DNA of 64,000 nt from Clostridiales bacterium. GTDB taxonomy: Bacteria; Bacillota; Clostridia; Christensenellales; Aristaeellaceae. Location: positions 1 to 64,000 of the forward strand of contig JALFVL010000026.1 in NCBI GenBank assembly GCA_022787165.1, read 5' to 3'. This document shows positions 31,782-39,476 of this stretch, one piece after another (position 1 is the first letter of the stretch; the number at the start of each line of letters is the position of its first letter). The position numbers and the translations under genes were made by a program. Under the pieces are notes generated by a model. The model made no database searches, was not told the DNA's origin, and was given only the letters and a program-made list of their open reading frames with translations.

Positions 31782-32294
31782 TCAGATCGTCAGCTCGCTC
31801 TCCTGCTGCAGCGCCGCCGCGCGCTCCGTGAGCACGCCGAGCGCCTCGCACAGCAGCGCAGCGCCCAGGCAAATCAGCACGAGCAGCAGCAGATAAATCA
31901 TGGGCAGGAGCATCCCGCCCATGATCACGGTCAGCCCTGCGACGGTGATGGTCAGCGCCGCGCCCGCTCCCAGGAAGCAGCGCGCGATGCGCCGCATCGC
32001 CGCGACGTTCTGCGCCGTGAACGCGCTGCCCCGTGCCAGTCGGCCGCACAGCCGCAAGAAGATCGTCAGCGCCGCATAGGCGCAGACGCTCACGGCGGCG
32101 ACTGCCGCCAGCCCAACGATGGAGGCCGCTGTCCAGCAGGGGATATTCTCCTCCAGGCCCGCCCTCAGCACGTCGATGCCGATGGCCGCCAGAAAGAGGG
32201 CCAGCGCCGTGCCCAGGAGGCCGGAAACCACCGTCGCCGCACGCAGCACGGGGAAGACCGTCTGTGCCGTCAGGAATCTGCGTTCATGCTTCAT
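31782..32294 (-). CDS. DUF2975 integral membrane protein
   Basis: The 170-aa product has four hydrophobic helices (about residues 17-42, 58-83, 105-128 and 130-152) and the DUF2975 feature GSAFTAQNVAAMRRIARCF between TM2 and TM3. It starts at ATG 32294 with GAGGTGA upstream and is first in the two-gene operon with the XRE regulator. The pair is widespread in Firmicutes but its physiological role is not known to me. Confidence 0.9.
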   Translation of the reverse strand: MKHERRFLTAQTVFPVLRAATVVSGLLGTALALFLAAIGIDVLRAGLEENIPCWTAASIVGLAAVAAVSVCAYAALTIFLRLCGRLARGSAFTAQNVAAMRRIARCFLGAGAALTITVAGLTVIMGGMLLPMIYLLLLVLICLGAALLCEALGVLTERAAALQQESELTI

Positions 32295-32313
32295 TTTCTC
32301 TCACCTCGGGAGA

Positions 32314-32342
32314 ATGATACCATGTTGCAGATCGTTTGTCAA
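32314..32342 (-). promoter_or_regulatory. DUF2975-XRE promoter
   Basis: Minus-strand -35 TTGACA (32342-32337), 17-bp spacer, -10 TATCAT (32319-32314), about 20 bases upstream of the start. Confidence 0.8.
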
Positions 32343-32348
32343 TGAATT

Positions 32349-32367
32349 TTTATCGATTTTCGATAAA
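32349..32367. promoter_or_regulatory. Palindromic candidate operator of the XRE regulator
   Basis: TTTATCGA-TTT-TCGATAAA, a perfect 8-bp inverted repeat with 3-base centre, begins six bases upstream of the -35 box. Confidence 0.6.
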
Positions 32368-32388
32368 TACCGTCTGCAAAACAGCAAG

Positions 32389-32419
32389 AGCCCCCGGAGC
32401 GCTTCATGCTCCGGGGGCT
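32389..32419 (-). terminator. Terminator of the Ig-like secreted protein gene
   Basis: A perfect 12-bp stem (32389-32400 with 32408-32419), followed on the minus strand by CTTGCTGTTTTG. The T-tract is broken. Confidence 0.7.
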
Positions 32420-32435
32420 GCTTTGCAAAAAGGGC

Positions 32436-34001
32436 TTATTTGGCCTCCGTGACGAGGAAGGCGCGGGCGACGGGCGCCTCGATCTCCTTCCCCTCCTCGG
32501 TATAGCGGCCGTCTGCCGGGAGGGTCGTCCCCTCCGAGATGATGTAGAAGGTCAGGATGCTCTCCTCGGCGATCTCCTCCGTGCCATCGAGCACGACCCA
32601 GATCGGGTCGTACCAGACGCCGGCGGAGGCGTTGTTTGCGCAGACGAGCGCGCAGGGGCTGCCGTCATAATCGGTGAACTCCATGACCTTGCCGCGAATC
32701 TTGAACTGTTTGCCCTCGAAGCGGGCGGGGTCCTTGAGGATGCTCGCGTAGTCAAAGTCGATCATCTTGACGCGGAACGCGGTCAGACGCTCGCGGTCGG
32801 TCAGCTCGCGCGTCAGCGTCACGGTCGTCTCGGTCTCCTGATAGCCCTTGAGCGCCGCGCGGAGGCTGAAGGTCTGCGTGCCCGCGTCCTTGAAGTTGAC
32901 GCGAATGCTGTATACGCCGTTCTTGTTCGCCTTGACGTTGGTGCTCACGCCCGTGCCCTTGAGGTAGACCGTCGCCTCGGGCGCGGTGACGCCCTTGATC
33001 GTCACGGTATCGCCCGTGAAGACCGGCTCGGCGGGATCCGTGACCGTCAGCGGCACGGACGGCATCTCGTAGCGCAGGGCAAGCATTTGCTCGGCATCAT
33101 CCGTCATCACGGCGAGCACGAGGTCGCCCGCCTCGGGCAGGGAAACGGTCAGCGAGAAGGTGCCGTCCTTGCGGGAGGTCGTGCGTCCAAGCATCGCGCC
33201 GTCCACGGCGGCGCGAACCTCGACGGAGGCCGCGGTCTTGCCGGTGAGGGTCAGCGAGGCGCTGTTCGTGTAGGCCGGCACACCCTCGACCGTCAGTTCG
33301 CCCTCCGAGGCGATCACCTGCGCGACGCCGGGCGTCGGCTCGGGCGTCGGCTCAGGCGTCGGGGTGGGCGCGAGCGTCGGCTCGGGCGTCGGCTCCGTGC
33401 GGGACTGCAGCAGCTTCATGCCGCCCAGCACCTGCGCGACACGCGCGTCATCGCCCTCGTCGGGCGCGCGTCCGACGACCGTCTGCGTCAGCAGGTAGAG
33501 CTGACCCAGGTGCAGCGTCGCGTAGCGCAGCGTATACACGGGCATCGAGGCGACCATCGCCGAGGAGGTCATGCGCACGCAAACGGGCTCCGTCTGCGTC
33601 AGCGCGCAGGTTTCATACAGCCCGCTGTTCTCAAACTGCGCCGCGAAGGCGGAGAGGCGCTCGTCGCTCAGCTCGGCCATGTCCTGCACGTCGGCAAACG
33701 CGCCTGCGCTCACGACGCTGACGGCGATCTGTCCGCCGTCCTCGGGGATGACCTCCATCACGATGCCGGAGGCAATGTAGCTCGCCAGCACGGCCTCCTT
33801 CGTCGTGCCCAGCGAGGCGAGCAGGTCCGCGTGATCGTCCAGGTTGGTCTGGGTGAGGACGGTCTCATCCTCCTGCTGCGTGTAGCGGAAGCCCTCATAG
33901 GGGAAGACATAGGTCGTCTGCTGGGCCAGCGCGCCCGCAGGCATCGCCAGCGCCGCGCACAGCAGGGCCGCGCACAGCGGCGCAAGCGTCGGATGGTTCA
34001 T
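32436..34001 (-). CDS. Secreted multidomain protein with Pro/Thr linker and Ig-like domains
   Basis: The 521-aa product has a signal peptide (1-26), an N-terminal alpha/beta domain (about 30-195), a Pro/Thr/Glu linker (about 203-223, TPEPTLAPTPTPEPTPEPTP), two consecutive Ig-like beta domains (about 228-315 and 318-405), and a C-terminal domain with YASILKDPARFEGKQFKIRGK (about 420-520). The last segment resembles the 'D/N-P-x-x-Y/F-x-G-K-x-V-x-x-x-G-K-V' domain of several Firmicute lipoproteins. The start is ATG 34001 with GGGAGGA upstream. No anchoring motif is visible; the function is unknown. Confidence 0.8.
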   Translation of the reverse strand: MNHPTLAPLCAALLCAALAMPAGALAQQTTYVFPYEGFRYTQQEDETVLTQTNLDDHADLLASLGTTKEAVLASYIASGIVMEVIPEDGGQIAVSVVSAGAFADVQDMAELSDERLSAFAAQFENSGLYETCALTQTEPVCVRMTSSAMVASMPVYTLRYATLHLGQLYLLTQTVVGRAPDEGDDARVAQVLGGMKLLQSRTEPTPEPTLAPTPTPEPTPEPTPGVAQVIASEGELTVEGVPAYTNSASLTLTGKTAASVEVRAAVDGAMLGRTTSRKDGTFSLTVSLPEAGDLVLAVMTDDAEQMLALRYEMPSVPLTVTDPAEPVFTGDTVTIKGVTAPEATVYLKGTGVSTNVKANKNGVYSIRVNFKDAGTQTFSLRAALKGYQETETTVTLTRELTDRERLTAFRVKMIDFDYASILKDPARFEGKQFKIRGKVMEFTDYDGSPCALVCANNASAGVWYDPIWVVLDGTEEIAEESILTFYIISEGTTLPADGRYTEEGKEIEAPVARAFLVTEAK

Positions 34002-34050
34002 TCAAAATCCTCCCTTCGGAGTTACAACGTGCGAAATTCATGATAAGGGA

Positions 34051-34080
34051 ATTATACCACAAAGCCCGTCTCTTTTACAA
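34051..34080 (-). promoter_or_regulatory. Promoter of the Ig-like protein gene
   Basis: Minus-strand -35 TTGTAA (34080-34075), 18-bp spacer, -10 TATAAT (34056-34051). The -35 overlaps the stop codon of the upstream ligase gene. Confidence 0.65.
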
Positions 34081-35562
34081 GGCGGGCGCCTCTTCCTCCT
34101 GCGGCGCGGCGAGGATGCCCAGCGCGAAGAAGAGCACGACGTTCATCGACGTCAGCTCGCCCAGCGGCGCGCTCTCCATCAGGCCCGTGATGAGGATGGC
34201 GACGACGGCCATGCCCATCGACAGCCGGCCGTCAGGACGCCGGCCCGCGTCAAAGAACGCGCGCAGGCAGGGCACAAGGATCGTCAGGAAGAACACGCAC
34301 AGCAGCCCAAAGCCAATGAGGCCGAAATCTGCGATAAACTGGAGATAGGTGTTGTGCATCGTGATGCTGCCCAGATACTGCGCAAACGTGCCGTCGACGA
34401 TCATGCTGCCCGTGCGGCCCACACCGTTGCCGATGAGCATCACCTTGGGATTCTCCCTCCAGAAGGCGAAAAGGCTCTTCCAGATCGTCACGCGCCCGTT
34501 GAAGGAGGTATCCGTCGCCTTGCGCGCGGTGAGCTCGAGCGGTGTCGCCTCAGGCGTGGGCTGCGCTTCGGGCGTGGGCTGCGCCGCCTGCGCGCCCCCC
34601 TCCTCGGCCGCGGCCACGGCCACAAGCGCCGGGCGGCTCTCCTTCGGCTGCTCCATGGCCACGCCCGCGCGCGCGTTCTCCACGCGCATGTAGTGCTCAA
34701 GCGCCGCGTCGCTGAGCAGCGACGTGCCCGCGTAGCAGATGACGGCTGTCAGCGCGGCGGCGAGCAGCCCGCCGAGCAGGCGCATTGGCAGTCGGGCGCG
34801 AATGCGGCCTGCCGCGACGCTCAGCGCGCCCGCAGAGAGCGCGGCGATCATCGCGTAGCGCGCCGTGCGGCTCTGCGTGAGCACGACGACGGCCGCCATC
34901 ATCAGCGCGGCAAGCAGATGCACGAGCTTCGCGGGCGCATGCCTTCTGCGCGCCGCGCCGGAGAGGGCCATGAACAGCGCGGAGAGAGCGACCATCGCCG
35001 TCGTGTTGTAGTGGATGCCGCCGCAGAGGAACATGTTCTTGTAAAAGCCGAAGCCGTAATCGCCCTGGTCGGCGGCGAAGGTCTGCACGGTGACGGCGCA
35101 GTAGAGCAGCGCGGCGCCATAGAGCAGCGAGAACACGCAAAAGGCGCCGCTGGCCCAGTCGAGCATGCGGCCTCGCCGCTCGGGCGTATCCTCCCGCAGC
35201 AGCGCGTAAATGCCAAAGAAGACGATTGCGTAGCCGCACCAGCTGTTGATGTTGTTGTATACCAGGCCGAAGCGGTAGGCAAACGGCACGACGATCCACA
35301 CAAGCAGCGCGAACAGCGCGCGGATATCCGTCCCCGCAGGCCCGGGACGCTGCTGGCGGCGAATGAGCCGAAGCAGACACAGCCCCATGCCCCAGGGGAT
35401 GAGGATAAAGCTGAAATAGTTTTCCACCTGATCCTGAACCCAGCGCAGGGGGCTCGTGATCAGCACGCCCATAAACAGGAAGGCGGCCAGGGCGTAGAGG
35501 CCGACGTTGGAAGCCAGGCTCAGAAAAACGGCCCGGATCCGGCGCTCCATTCGTTCCATCAT
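34075..35562 (-). CDS. O-antigen ligase/polymerase-like membrane protein (Wzy_C family)
   Basis: The 495-aa product has about ten TM helices and a large extracytoplasmic loop before the conserved MLIGNGVGRTGS...HNTYLQFIADFGLIGFGL block typical of the Wzy_C/O-antigen ligase family. Such proteins join or polymerise glycans on the outer face of the membrane. The loop contains a Pro/Thr/Glu tract (TPEAQPTPEATP) unusual for the family. The start is ATG 35562 with AAAGGA 6 bases upstream. It follows khpB beyond a terminator hairpin. The glycan substrate is unknown. Confidence 0.85.
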   Translation of the reverse strand: MMERMERRIRAVFLSLASNVGLYALAAFLFMGVLITSPLRWVQDQVENYFSFILIPWGMGLCLLRLIRRQQRPGPAGTDIRALFALLVWIVVPFAYRFGLVYNNINSWCGYAIVFFGIYALLREDTPERRGRMLDWASGAFCVFSLLYGAALLYCAVTVQTFAADQGDYGFGFYKNMFLCGGIHYNTTAMVALSALFMALSGAARRRHAPAKLVHLLAALMMAAVVVLTQSRTARYAMIAALSAGALSVAAGRIRARLPMRLLGGLLAAALTAVICYAGTSLLSDAALEHYMRVENARAGVAMEQPKESRPALVAVAAAEEGGAQAAQPTPEAQPTPEATPLELTARKATDTSFNGRVTIWKSLFAFWRENPKVMLIGNGVGRTGSMIVDGTFAQYLGSITMHNTYLQFIADFGLIGFGLLCVFFLTILVPCLRAFFDAGRRPDGRLSMGMAVVAILITGLMESAPLGELTSMNVVLFFALGILAAPQEEEAPAL

Positions 35563-35593
35563 TTGGGATCCTTTCTCCTCCGGCGGACAGGGA

Positions 35594-35630
35594 TAAAAGC
35601 GGGGCAGGGAGCGCCCAAGCTCCCTGCCCC
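35594..35630 (-). terminator. khpB operon terminator
   Basis: A perfect 12-bp stem (35601-35612 with 35619-35630), followed on the minus strand by GCTTTTATC. Confidence 0.75.
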
Positions 35631-35665
35631 GGATTGCTGCATCTGGCTCCCCGGACGGGGAAGGC

Positions 35666-36991
35666 TCAGGCCTCTTCACCCGCCGGCTGCGGCGCGGCCT
35701 GCTGCGGCGCGGTCTCCTGCGGCGCGTTCAGGGCTTCCTGAGCCTGTGCGGCCGTCCCGGCAGCGGGGCCGCGCCTTCTGCCGCGGCGGCTCCTGCTCTT
35801 GCGCGCGCCGGCGGGCTTGTCGCCCTTGCCCTCTGCGGCGATCTTGCCGCCCTGCGCGGCGCGTTCGGGCTGACTGCGCAGCATGATGACCACGCGGCGG
35901 TTCGGCTCCTCGCCCTCGGAATGGGTCGTTACAGCCGGATGATTCTGCAGCGCAGTATGCAGTACACGGCGCTCGTAGGGGTTCATCGGCTCAAGCACGA
36001 CGCTGCGGCCGGTCTTCTGCGCGCGGTTGGCCATGCGTTGCGCGAGACGGCGCAGGCTGTCCTCGCGCTTGGCGCGGTAGTTCTCGGTATCCAGCGTCAC
36101 GCGGATATAGCCCTCGCGGCCCTTGTTGACCTGCAGGCTCGTCAGGTACTGCAGCGCGTCGAGCGTCTCGCCGCGGCGGCCGATGAGGATGCCGAGCGTG
36201 TCGCCGATCATGTGGATGTAGAGGCTGTCCTCCCGGCTCGCGTCGACGTAGACGTCGACCTTGACGCCCATGCGCGCGGTAACATCCATCAGGAAGCGCT
36301 GCGCACGGCCCGCAGGCGTGCTCTCGTCATGCATGACAGGCGGCTCCGTCGGCTCAAACGGCTGCGCCGGGATCACCGGCGCGCTCTCGCGCTCCTCGAT
36401 GGCCTGCTCGAGTGTCTCGGCGGCCTCCCGGGGCTGCGCCTCCGCCTTGGGCGCGCGCGGCTTGGGCGGGCGCGGCGGGCGCGGATTTCTGGGCTTGGGC
36501 GCGGCGGTCGCCTGCGCTGCCGGCTCGGCGGCGGGCTGTGCCTCCGCCTCGGGCGCGGGCTTTGCCTCGGCCTTGGGCGCGCTCTTCGTCTCCGTCTTGG
36601 GCGCGGGCTTGATCTCTGCCTTGGGCGCGCTCTGCGTTTCCGCCTTCGGCTCGGGCTTCGCCTCCGCCTTGGGCGCGGGCTTGACCTCCGCCTTCGGCGC
36701 GGGCTTGACCTCAGCCTTCGGCGCGGGGCGCTGCTGCGGCTTCTTGCGCGGCTGCGTGTCGCCCAGGCTGAAGCTGCCCAGCAGGTCGCTCAGGCCGTGG
36801 TCGTCCTCGCGCTCGTCCTCCATGACAGTCAGGCGGACGCGCGCGGGCTTGCTGCCAAAGAGCCCGAAGAGGCCCTTCGCGCCCTCCTGCAGCACGTCCA
36901 CATGGACGTCCGCGATGGTGACGCCCAGCGCGGCGAGGCCGGCGTCAATGGCTTCCTGCGTGGTTTTTCCGGTGAATTCCTGGCTCCTCAT
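35666..36991 (-). CDS. khpB: KhpB/Jag RNA-binding protein with extended Lys-Pro-Ala-Glu linker
   Basis: This cytoplasmic RNA-binding protein is linked to cell elongation and division; its gene is conserved next to yidC. The 441-aa product has a Jag_N domain (1-55), a long low-complexity linker (about 83-190) of repeated KAE-KPAP units, a KH domain with GILIGRRGETLDALQYL (267-283), and an R3H domain with MNPYERRVLHTALQ (336-349) and a Ser/Gly patch near 358-366. A basic, then Ala/Gln-rich tail follows. Typical homologues are 200-260 aa, so the linker and tail are exceptional. It shares one base with the yidC stop. Confidence 0.95.
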   Translation of the reverse strand: MRSQEFTGKTTQEAIDAGLAALGVTIADVHVDVLQEGAKGLFGLFGSKPARVRLTVMEDEREDDHGLSDLLGSFSLGDTQPRKKPQQRPAPKAEVKPAPKAEVKPAPKAEAKPEPKAETQSAPKAEIKPAPKTETKSAPKAEAKPAPEAEAQPAAEPAAQATAAPKPRNPRPPRPPKPRAPKAEAQPREAAETLEQAIEERESAPVIPAQPFEPTEPPVMHDESTPAGRAQRFLMDVTARMGVKVDVYVDASREDSLYIHMIGDTLGILIGRRGETLDALQYLTSLQVNKGREGYIRVTLDTENYRAKREDSLRRLAQRMANRAQKTGRSVVLEPMNPYERRVLHTALQNHPAVTTHSEGEEPNRRVVIMLRSQPERAAQGGKIAAEGKGDKPAGARKSRSRRGRRRGPAAGTAAQAQEALNAPQETAPQQAAPQPAGEEA

Positions 36992-37989
36992 CAGATGCCA
37001 ACCTCCTCTGCTTTGGCGGCCTTGCGATCCTGCAGTTCAAAATACCTGTTGAAGCCGATCTGCTCGGCGATGGCGTAAATGTTGGAAGCGACCCAGTAAA
37101 GCGCGAACGCGGAGTTGTAGCTGGCGCAGAAGTAAAGGGACATGAAGGTCATCACCCAGAGCATGGTCTTCTGGGAGCCGGCCTGAGAGGGGTCCATCGG
37201 CTGGGCCTTCATCGTCAGCTTCTGCATGAAGATCTGGGAGACGACGGAGAGGATCGGCAGGATGAACCAGCCGTTGCCCTCCTTGTAGATGGAGAAGCGG
37301 AACAGGCCAAGCAGGCTCAGGTTGCCCAGGCCGGTGACGGGCGCGATATACGGCGCGTAGGCCTCGGAGGAGATGAACGGGGTGACGACGTCGGTGATAT
37401 AGGCCATCATCGCGTTGCGGTCGGCGAAGGAGAGCGCCTCCGGAATCGTGCCGGCGGCGGCGAGCCTCGCGCTCACGTCGTTCCAGACCTGATAATCCAC
37501 AAGCTGGAGCGAGGAGACGTCCGGCAAGAACGTGGCGAACGGGCTGTCCGGCATCCAGAGGTTGCGGATCCAGAAGAAGGAATCCGTCAGCGTGCGCGGG
37601 TCCATATCCGGATGATGGTAGAAGGTGAGGAACTGCGTGACGAGCTGCTCATTGGCGAACGTGCGCAGCGCATAGAACATCGCAAACAGAATGACCATCG
37701 AGATGATCATCGGCAGACAGCCGCCCATCGGGCTGACGCCCTCCTTGCGGTAGAGCTCCTGGAGCTTCTGGTTGAGCTTTTCCTGGTCGTCCTTGTACTT
37801 TTCCTGGAGCGCCTGCATCTTGGGCTGAACGCTCGCCATGCGCATGGTCGAGCGGCGGCTCTTCAGGTTGAGCGGCATGACCACCAGCTTGATGAGGATG
37901 GTGAAGACGATGATCGTCAGCGCGTAATTGTTGATGAACGAATGCAGCGCCCTCATGATGGTCAGCAGCAGCGAATTGAGAAAACTCAT
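36991..37989 (-). CDS. yidC: Membrane protein insertase YidC (OxaA/SpoIIIJ type)
   Basis: This enzyme inserts and folds inner-membrane proteins, alone or with SecYEG. The 332-aa product contains TM segments starting YALTIIVFTILIKLVVMPL, the MQALQEKYKDDQEKLNQKLQ cytoplasmic hairpin, GGCLPMIISMVILFAMFYAL and MLWVMTFMSLYFCASYNSAF near the C-terminus. It has no large periplasmic domain, as usual in Gram-positives, though a loop of roughly 110 residues after TM2 is longer than average. No lipobox cysteine precedes TM1. It starts at ATG 37989 with AAGGAGG 11 bases upstream. Confidence 0.95.
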   Translation of the reverse strand: MSFLNSLLLTIMRALHSFINNYALTIIVFTILIKLVVMPLNLKSRRSTMRMASVQPKMQALQEKYKDDQEKLNQKLQELYRKEGVSPMGGCLPMIISMVILFAMFYALRTFANEQLVTQFLTFYHHPDMDPRTLTDSFFWIRNLWMPDSPFATFLPDVSSLQLVDYQVWNDVSARLAAAGTIPEALSFADRNAMMAYITDVVTPFISSEAYAPYIAPVTGLGNLSLLGLFRFSIYKEGNGWFILPILSVVSQIFMQKLTMKAQPMDPSQAGSQKTMLWVMTFMSLYFCASYNSAFALYWVASNIYAIAEQIGFNRYFELQDRKAAKAEEVGI

Positions 37990-38085
37990 GGACCCGGCGT
38001 CCTCCTTATTCGTTTTGGGAATGCTCTTGTTTCATCCGCCCTCGCGGCGGATTCCGATCAGCCGCCCGCGCACCCGGCGCTAGGG

Positions 38086-38301
38086 TCAGGGTACGGGGTC
38101 ATAGGGGTCTCCCTTGTAGAAGGGATGGCAGCGCAGAATGCGCCGCACGGCGAGATAGCCGCCCTTGAGCGCGCCGTATTTGGTGATCGCCTCAAGCGCG
38201 TACTGGGAGCAGGTCGGCGTAAAACGGCAGCAGGGCGCGTGCATCGGGCTGATGCAGCGCTGATAAAACCTGATCATGGCGAGAAAGAGGCGCTTGATCA
38301 T
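38086..38301 (-). CDS. yidD: Membrane protein insertion efficiency factor
   Basis: The 71-aa product is typical YidD, with an amphipathic N-terminus ([18 protein letters not shown]) and the conserved [15 protein letters not shown]...[19 protein letters not shown] block. It assists YidC-dependent insertion. It starts at ATG 38301, overlapping the rnpA stop as ATGA, so translation is coupled. Confidence 0.96.
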   Translation of the reverse strand: MIKRLFLAMIRFYQRCISPMHAPCCRFTPTCSQYALEAITKYGALKGGYLAVRRILRCHPFYKGDPYDPVP

Positions 38302-38663
38302 TGCGGCGCGCCTTCTTCCCTTTCTCGCGGTTCCGCCTTCTGCAAAAGGTTTTGCCTGCGCAGCAGACTCTGCATGGAACGGCACAGCCTGTCAAAATCA
38401 GCCTGTGCAGCCGGCTGGCGGGCAATAAAGACATACAGCCCCTGCTTCATCCGGGGCAGCAGGGGGGCGACCGCCGCGCGAAGGCGGCGTTTGACGCGGT
38501 TGCGCTCGACGGCGCAGCCGATCTTTTTGCCCACGGAAAACCCCACCTTGAGGGTATTGGCGCGCACATACAGCAGCACGAGCTCATGCGAGCCGCCCGA
38601 GGTGCCGCGCCGGTGGACATATTTGAACTGCGCGTTCTTTTTGAGGCTGTACCTTCTCTGCAA
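38298..38663 (-). CDS. rnpA: Ribonuclease P protein component
   Basis: This is the protein subunit of RNase P, which trims tRNA 5' leaders. The 121-aa product includes [40 protein letters not shown] (quoted part: [11 protein letters not shown], the RNR motif) and the closing helix. It starts at TTG 38663 with GGGGAG 10 bases upstream; no ATG fits better. Its C-terminal tail is somewhat longer than average. Confidence 0.95.
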   Translation of the reverse strand: MQRRYSLKKNAQFKYVHRRGTSGGSHELVLLYVRANTLKVGFSVGKKIGCAVERNRVKRRLRAAVAPLLPRMKQGLYVFIARQPAAQADFDRLCRSMQSLLRRQNLLQKAEPREREEGAPQ

Positions 38664-38686
38664 GACGAAATCGCTCCCCTTAAGCT

Positions 38687-38721
38687 AAAGAAAAAGGCCC
38701 GCTCCCGGTCTTTGCCGGGCC
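38687..38721 (-). terminator. Hairpin between rpmH and rnpA
   Basis: A GGCCCG/CGGGCC stem (38696-38701 with 38716-38721, alternative inner CCCGG/CCGGG) is followed on the minus strand by TTTTTCTTT. It would partly terminate rpmH transcripts and lower rnpA expression relative to L34. Confidence 0.65.
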
Positions 38722-38819
38722 GGACCGAACGCCCTTCCCCGCACGCTGGGAGGAAGGGCGGGTTCCGCCGGATTGGCGGAGACTGACGCCTGCGCCGGGG
38801 CAAGCCCCCGGGCCGGTCA

Positions 38820-38975
38820 TCAGACCGGATTGGAAACGGTCAGCTTCGCGCGGCCGCGGGCGCGGCGGCGGGCAAGGACCTTGCGGCCGTTCTTGGTGGC
38901 CATGCGGGCGCGGAAGCCATGCACCTTCGCGCGCTGGCGCTTCTTGGGCTGATACGTTCTGACAGACGATGCCAT
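38820..38975 (-). CDS. rpmH: 50S ribosomal protein L34
   Basis: The 51-aa product contains the invariant L34 core [20 protein letters not shown] and [20 protein letters not shown], with four extra N-terminal and four extra C-terminal residues compared with the usual 44. It starts at ATG 38975 with AAGGAG upstream. It leads the rpmH-rnpA-yidD-yidC-khpB block. Confidence 0.97.
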   Translation of the reverse strand: MASSVRTYQPKKRQRAKVHGFRARMATKNGRKVLARRRARGRAKLTVSNPV

Positions 38976-39073
38976 TGTGAACACACTCCTTATGATGAAA
39001 GATTGAAAATTGATGTGAGCCCCTGCGGGCTGCGCCGCCTGCGCGGCGCATTGTTCCATGCGAAAGCGATTAT

Positions 39074-39103
39074 AGTATACTTCACAGTCAATGATGAAGT
39101 CAA
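39074..39103 (-). promoter_or_regulatory. rpmH promoter
   Basis: Minus-strand -35 TTGACT (39103-39098), 18-bp spacer, -10 TATACT (39079-39074). A second TATAAT overlaps directly downstream. Confidence 0.7.
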
Positions 39104-39153
39104 GTACATTTTCCCTCCAAAGCGCCAAAAAGCGGAGGACTTATGTGCTATGC

Positions 39154-39255
39154 CTGCCAAACCGGCATGATGCCGGTTGCATTTCCGACGAAGTGATGGT
39201 TGTCCAGTTGCTTTGTGCCCGAGACCGGAGCCTTACAGATGAACTTACAGAGTAA
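39154..39255. repeat. Dispersed repeat family C, copy 1
   Basis: It begins with the hairpin AACCGGCATGATGCCGGTT and continues TTCCGACGAAG...TTTGTGCCCGAGACCGGAGC. It aligns with the reverse complements of 57902-58009 and 41834-41932. Confidence 0.75.
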
Positions 39256-39263
39256 AACCCTGC

Positions 39264-39303
39264 TTGCAGAATCAAACCCGTCTCAATCGCAGGCTGCTTT
39301 TTT
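39264..39303. repeat. Dispersed repeat family B, copy 3
   Basis: TGCAGAATCAAACCCGTCTC followed by AATCGCAGGCTGC. The second half of the B hairpin is missing, and a family-A copy follows at once. Confidence 0.7.
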
Positions 39304-39310
39304 ATGCTTG

Positions 39311-39410
39311 AGTCCGATAGGGCTGCCGCCCTGTCACCTGCCCGAGGGACAAATGTCCCTCGGACTCCCTTCTTCGCTTCGCGCGCTTGAAGGCAATTTG
39401 AAGCAGATCC
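39311..39410. repeat. Dispersed repeat family A, copy 3 (diverged)
   Basis: AGGGCTGCCGCCCT, GAGGGACAAATGTCCCTC and TTCTTCGCTTCGCGCG follow the same order as in copy 1, with one hairpin replaced. Confidence 0.65.
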
Positions 39411-39476
39411 GTACAACCCAAAAATTCCCTGCGGCCGTTTTTCCCTTCCGCCGGGGAATGCCTTGCGTTTCCCTTT

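Larger units (their letters stand above)
38976..39476. other. Intergenic region upstream of rpmH (repeats, no dnaA)
   Basis: These 501 bases hold the rpmH promoter and, back to back, copies of repeat families C, B and A. In many Firmicutes dnaA and oriC lie here. I see neither a dnaA gene nor a cluster of TTATCCACA boxes. ORFs read here are products of the repeats. Confidence 0.7.

Noticed and set aside
39141-39416. A 91-codon minus-strand ORF upstream of rpmH.
   Set aside because: It consists of fused repeat copies A, B and C read through, with no ribosome site.
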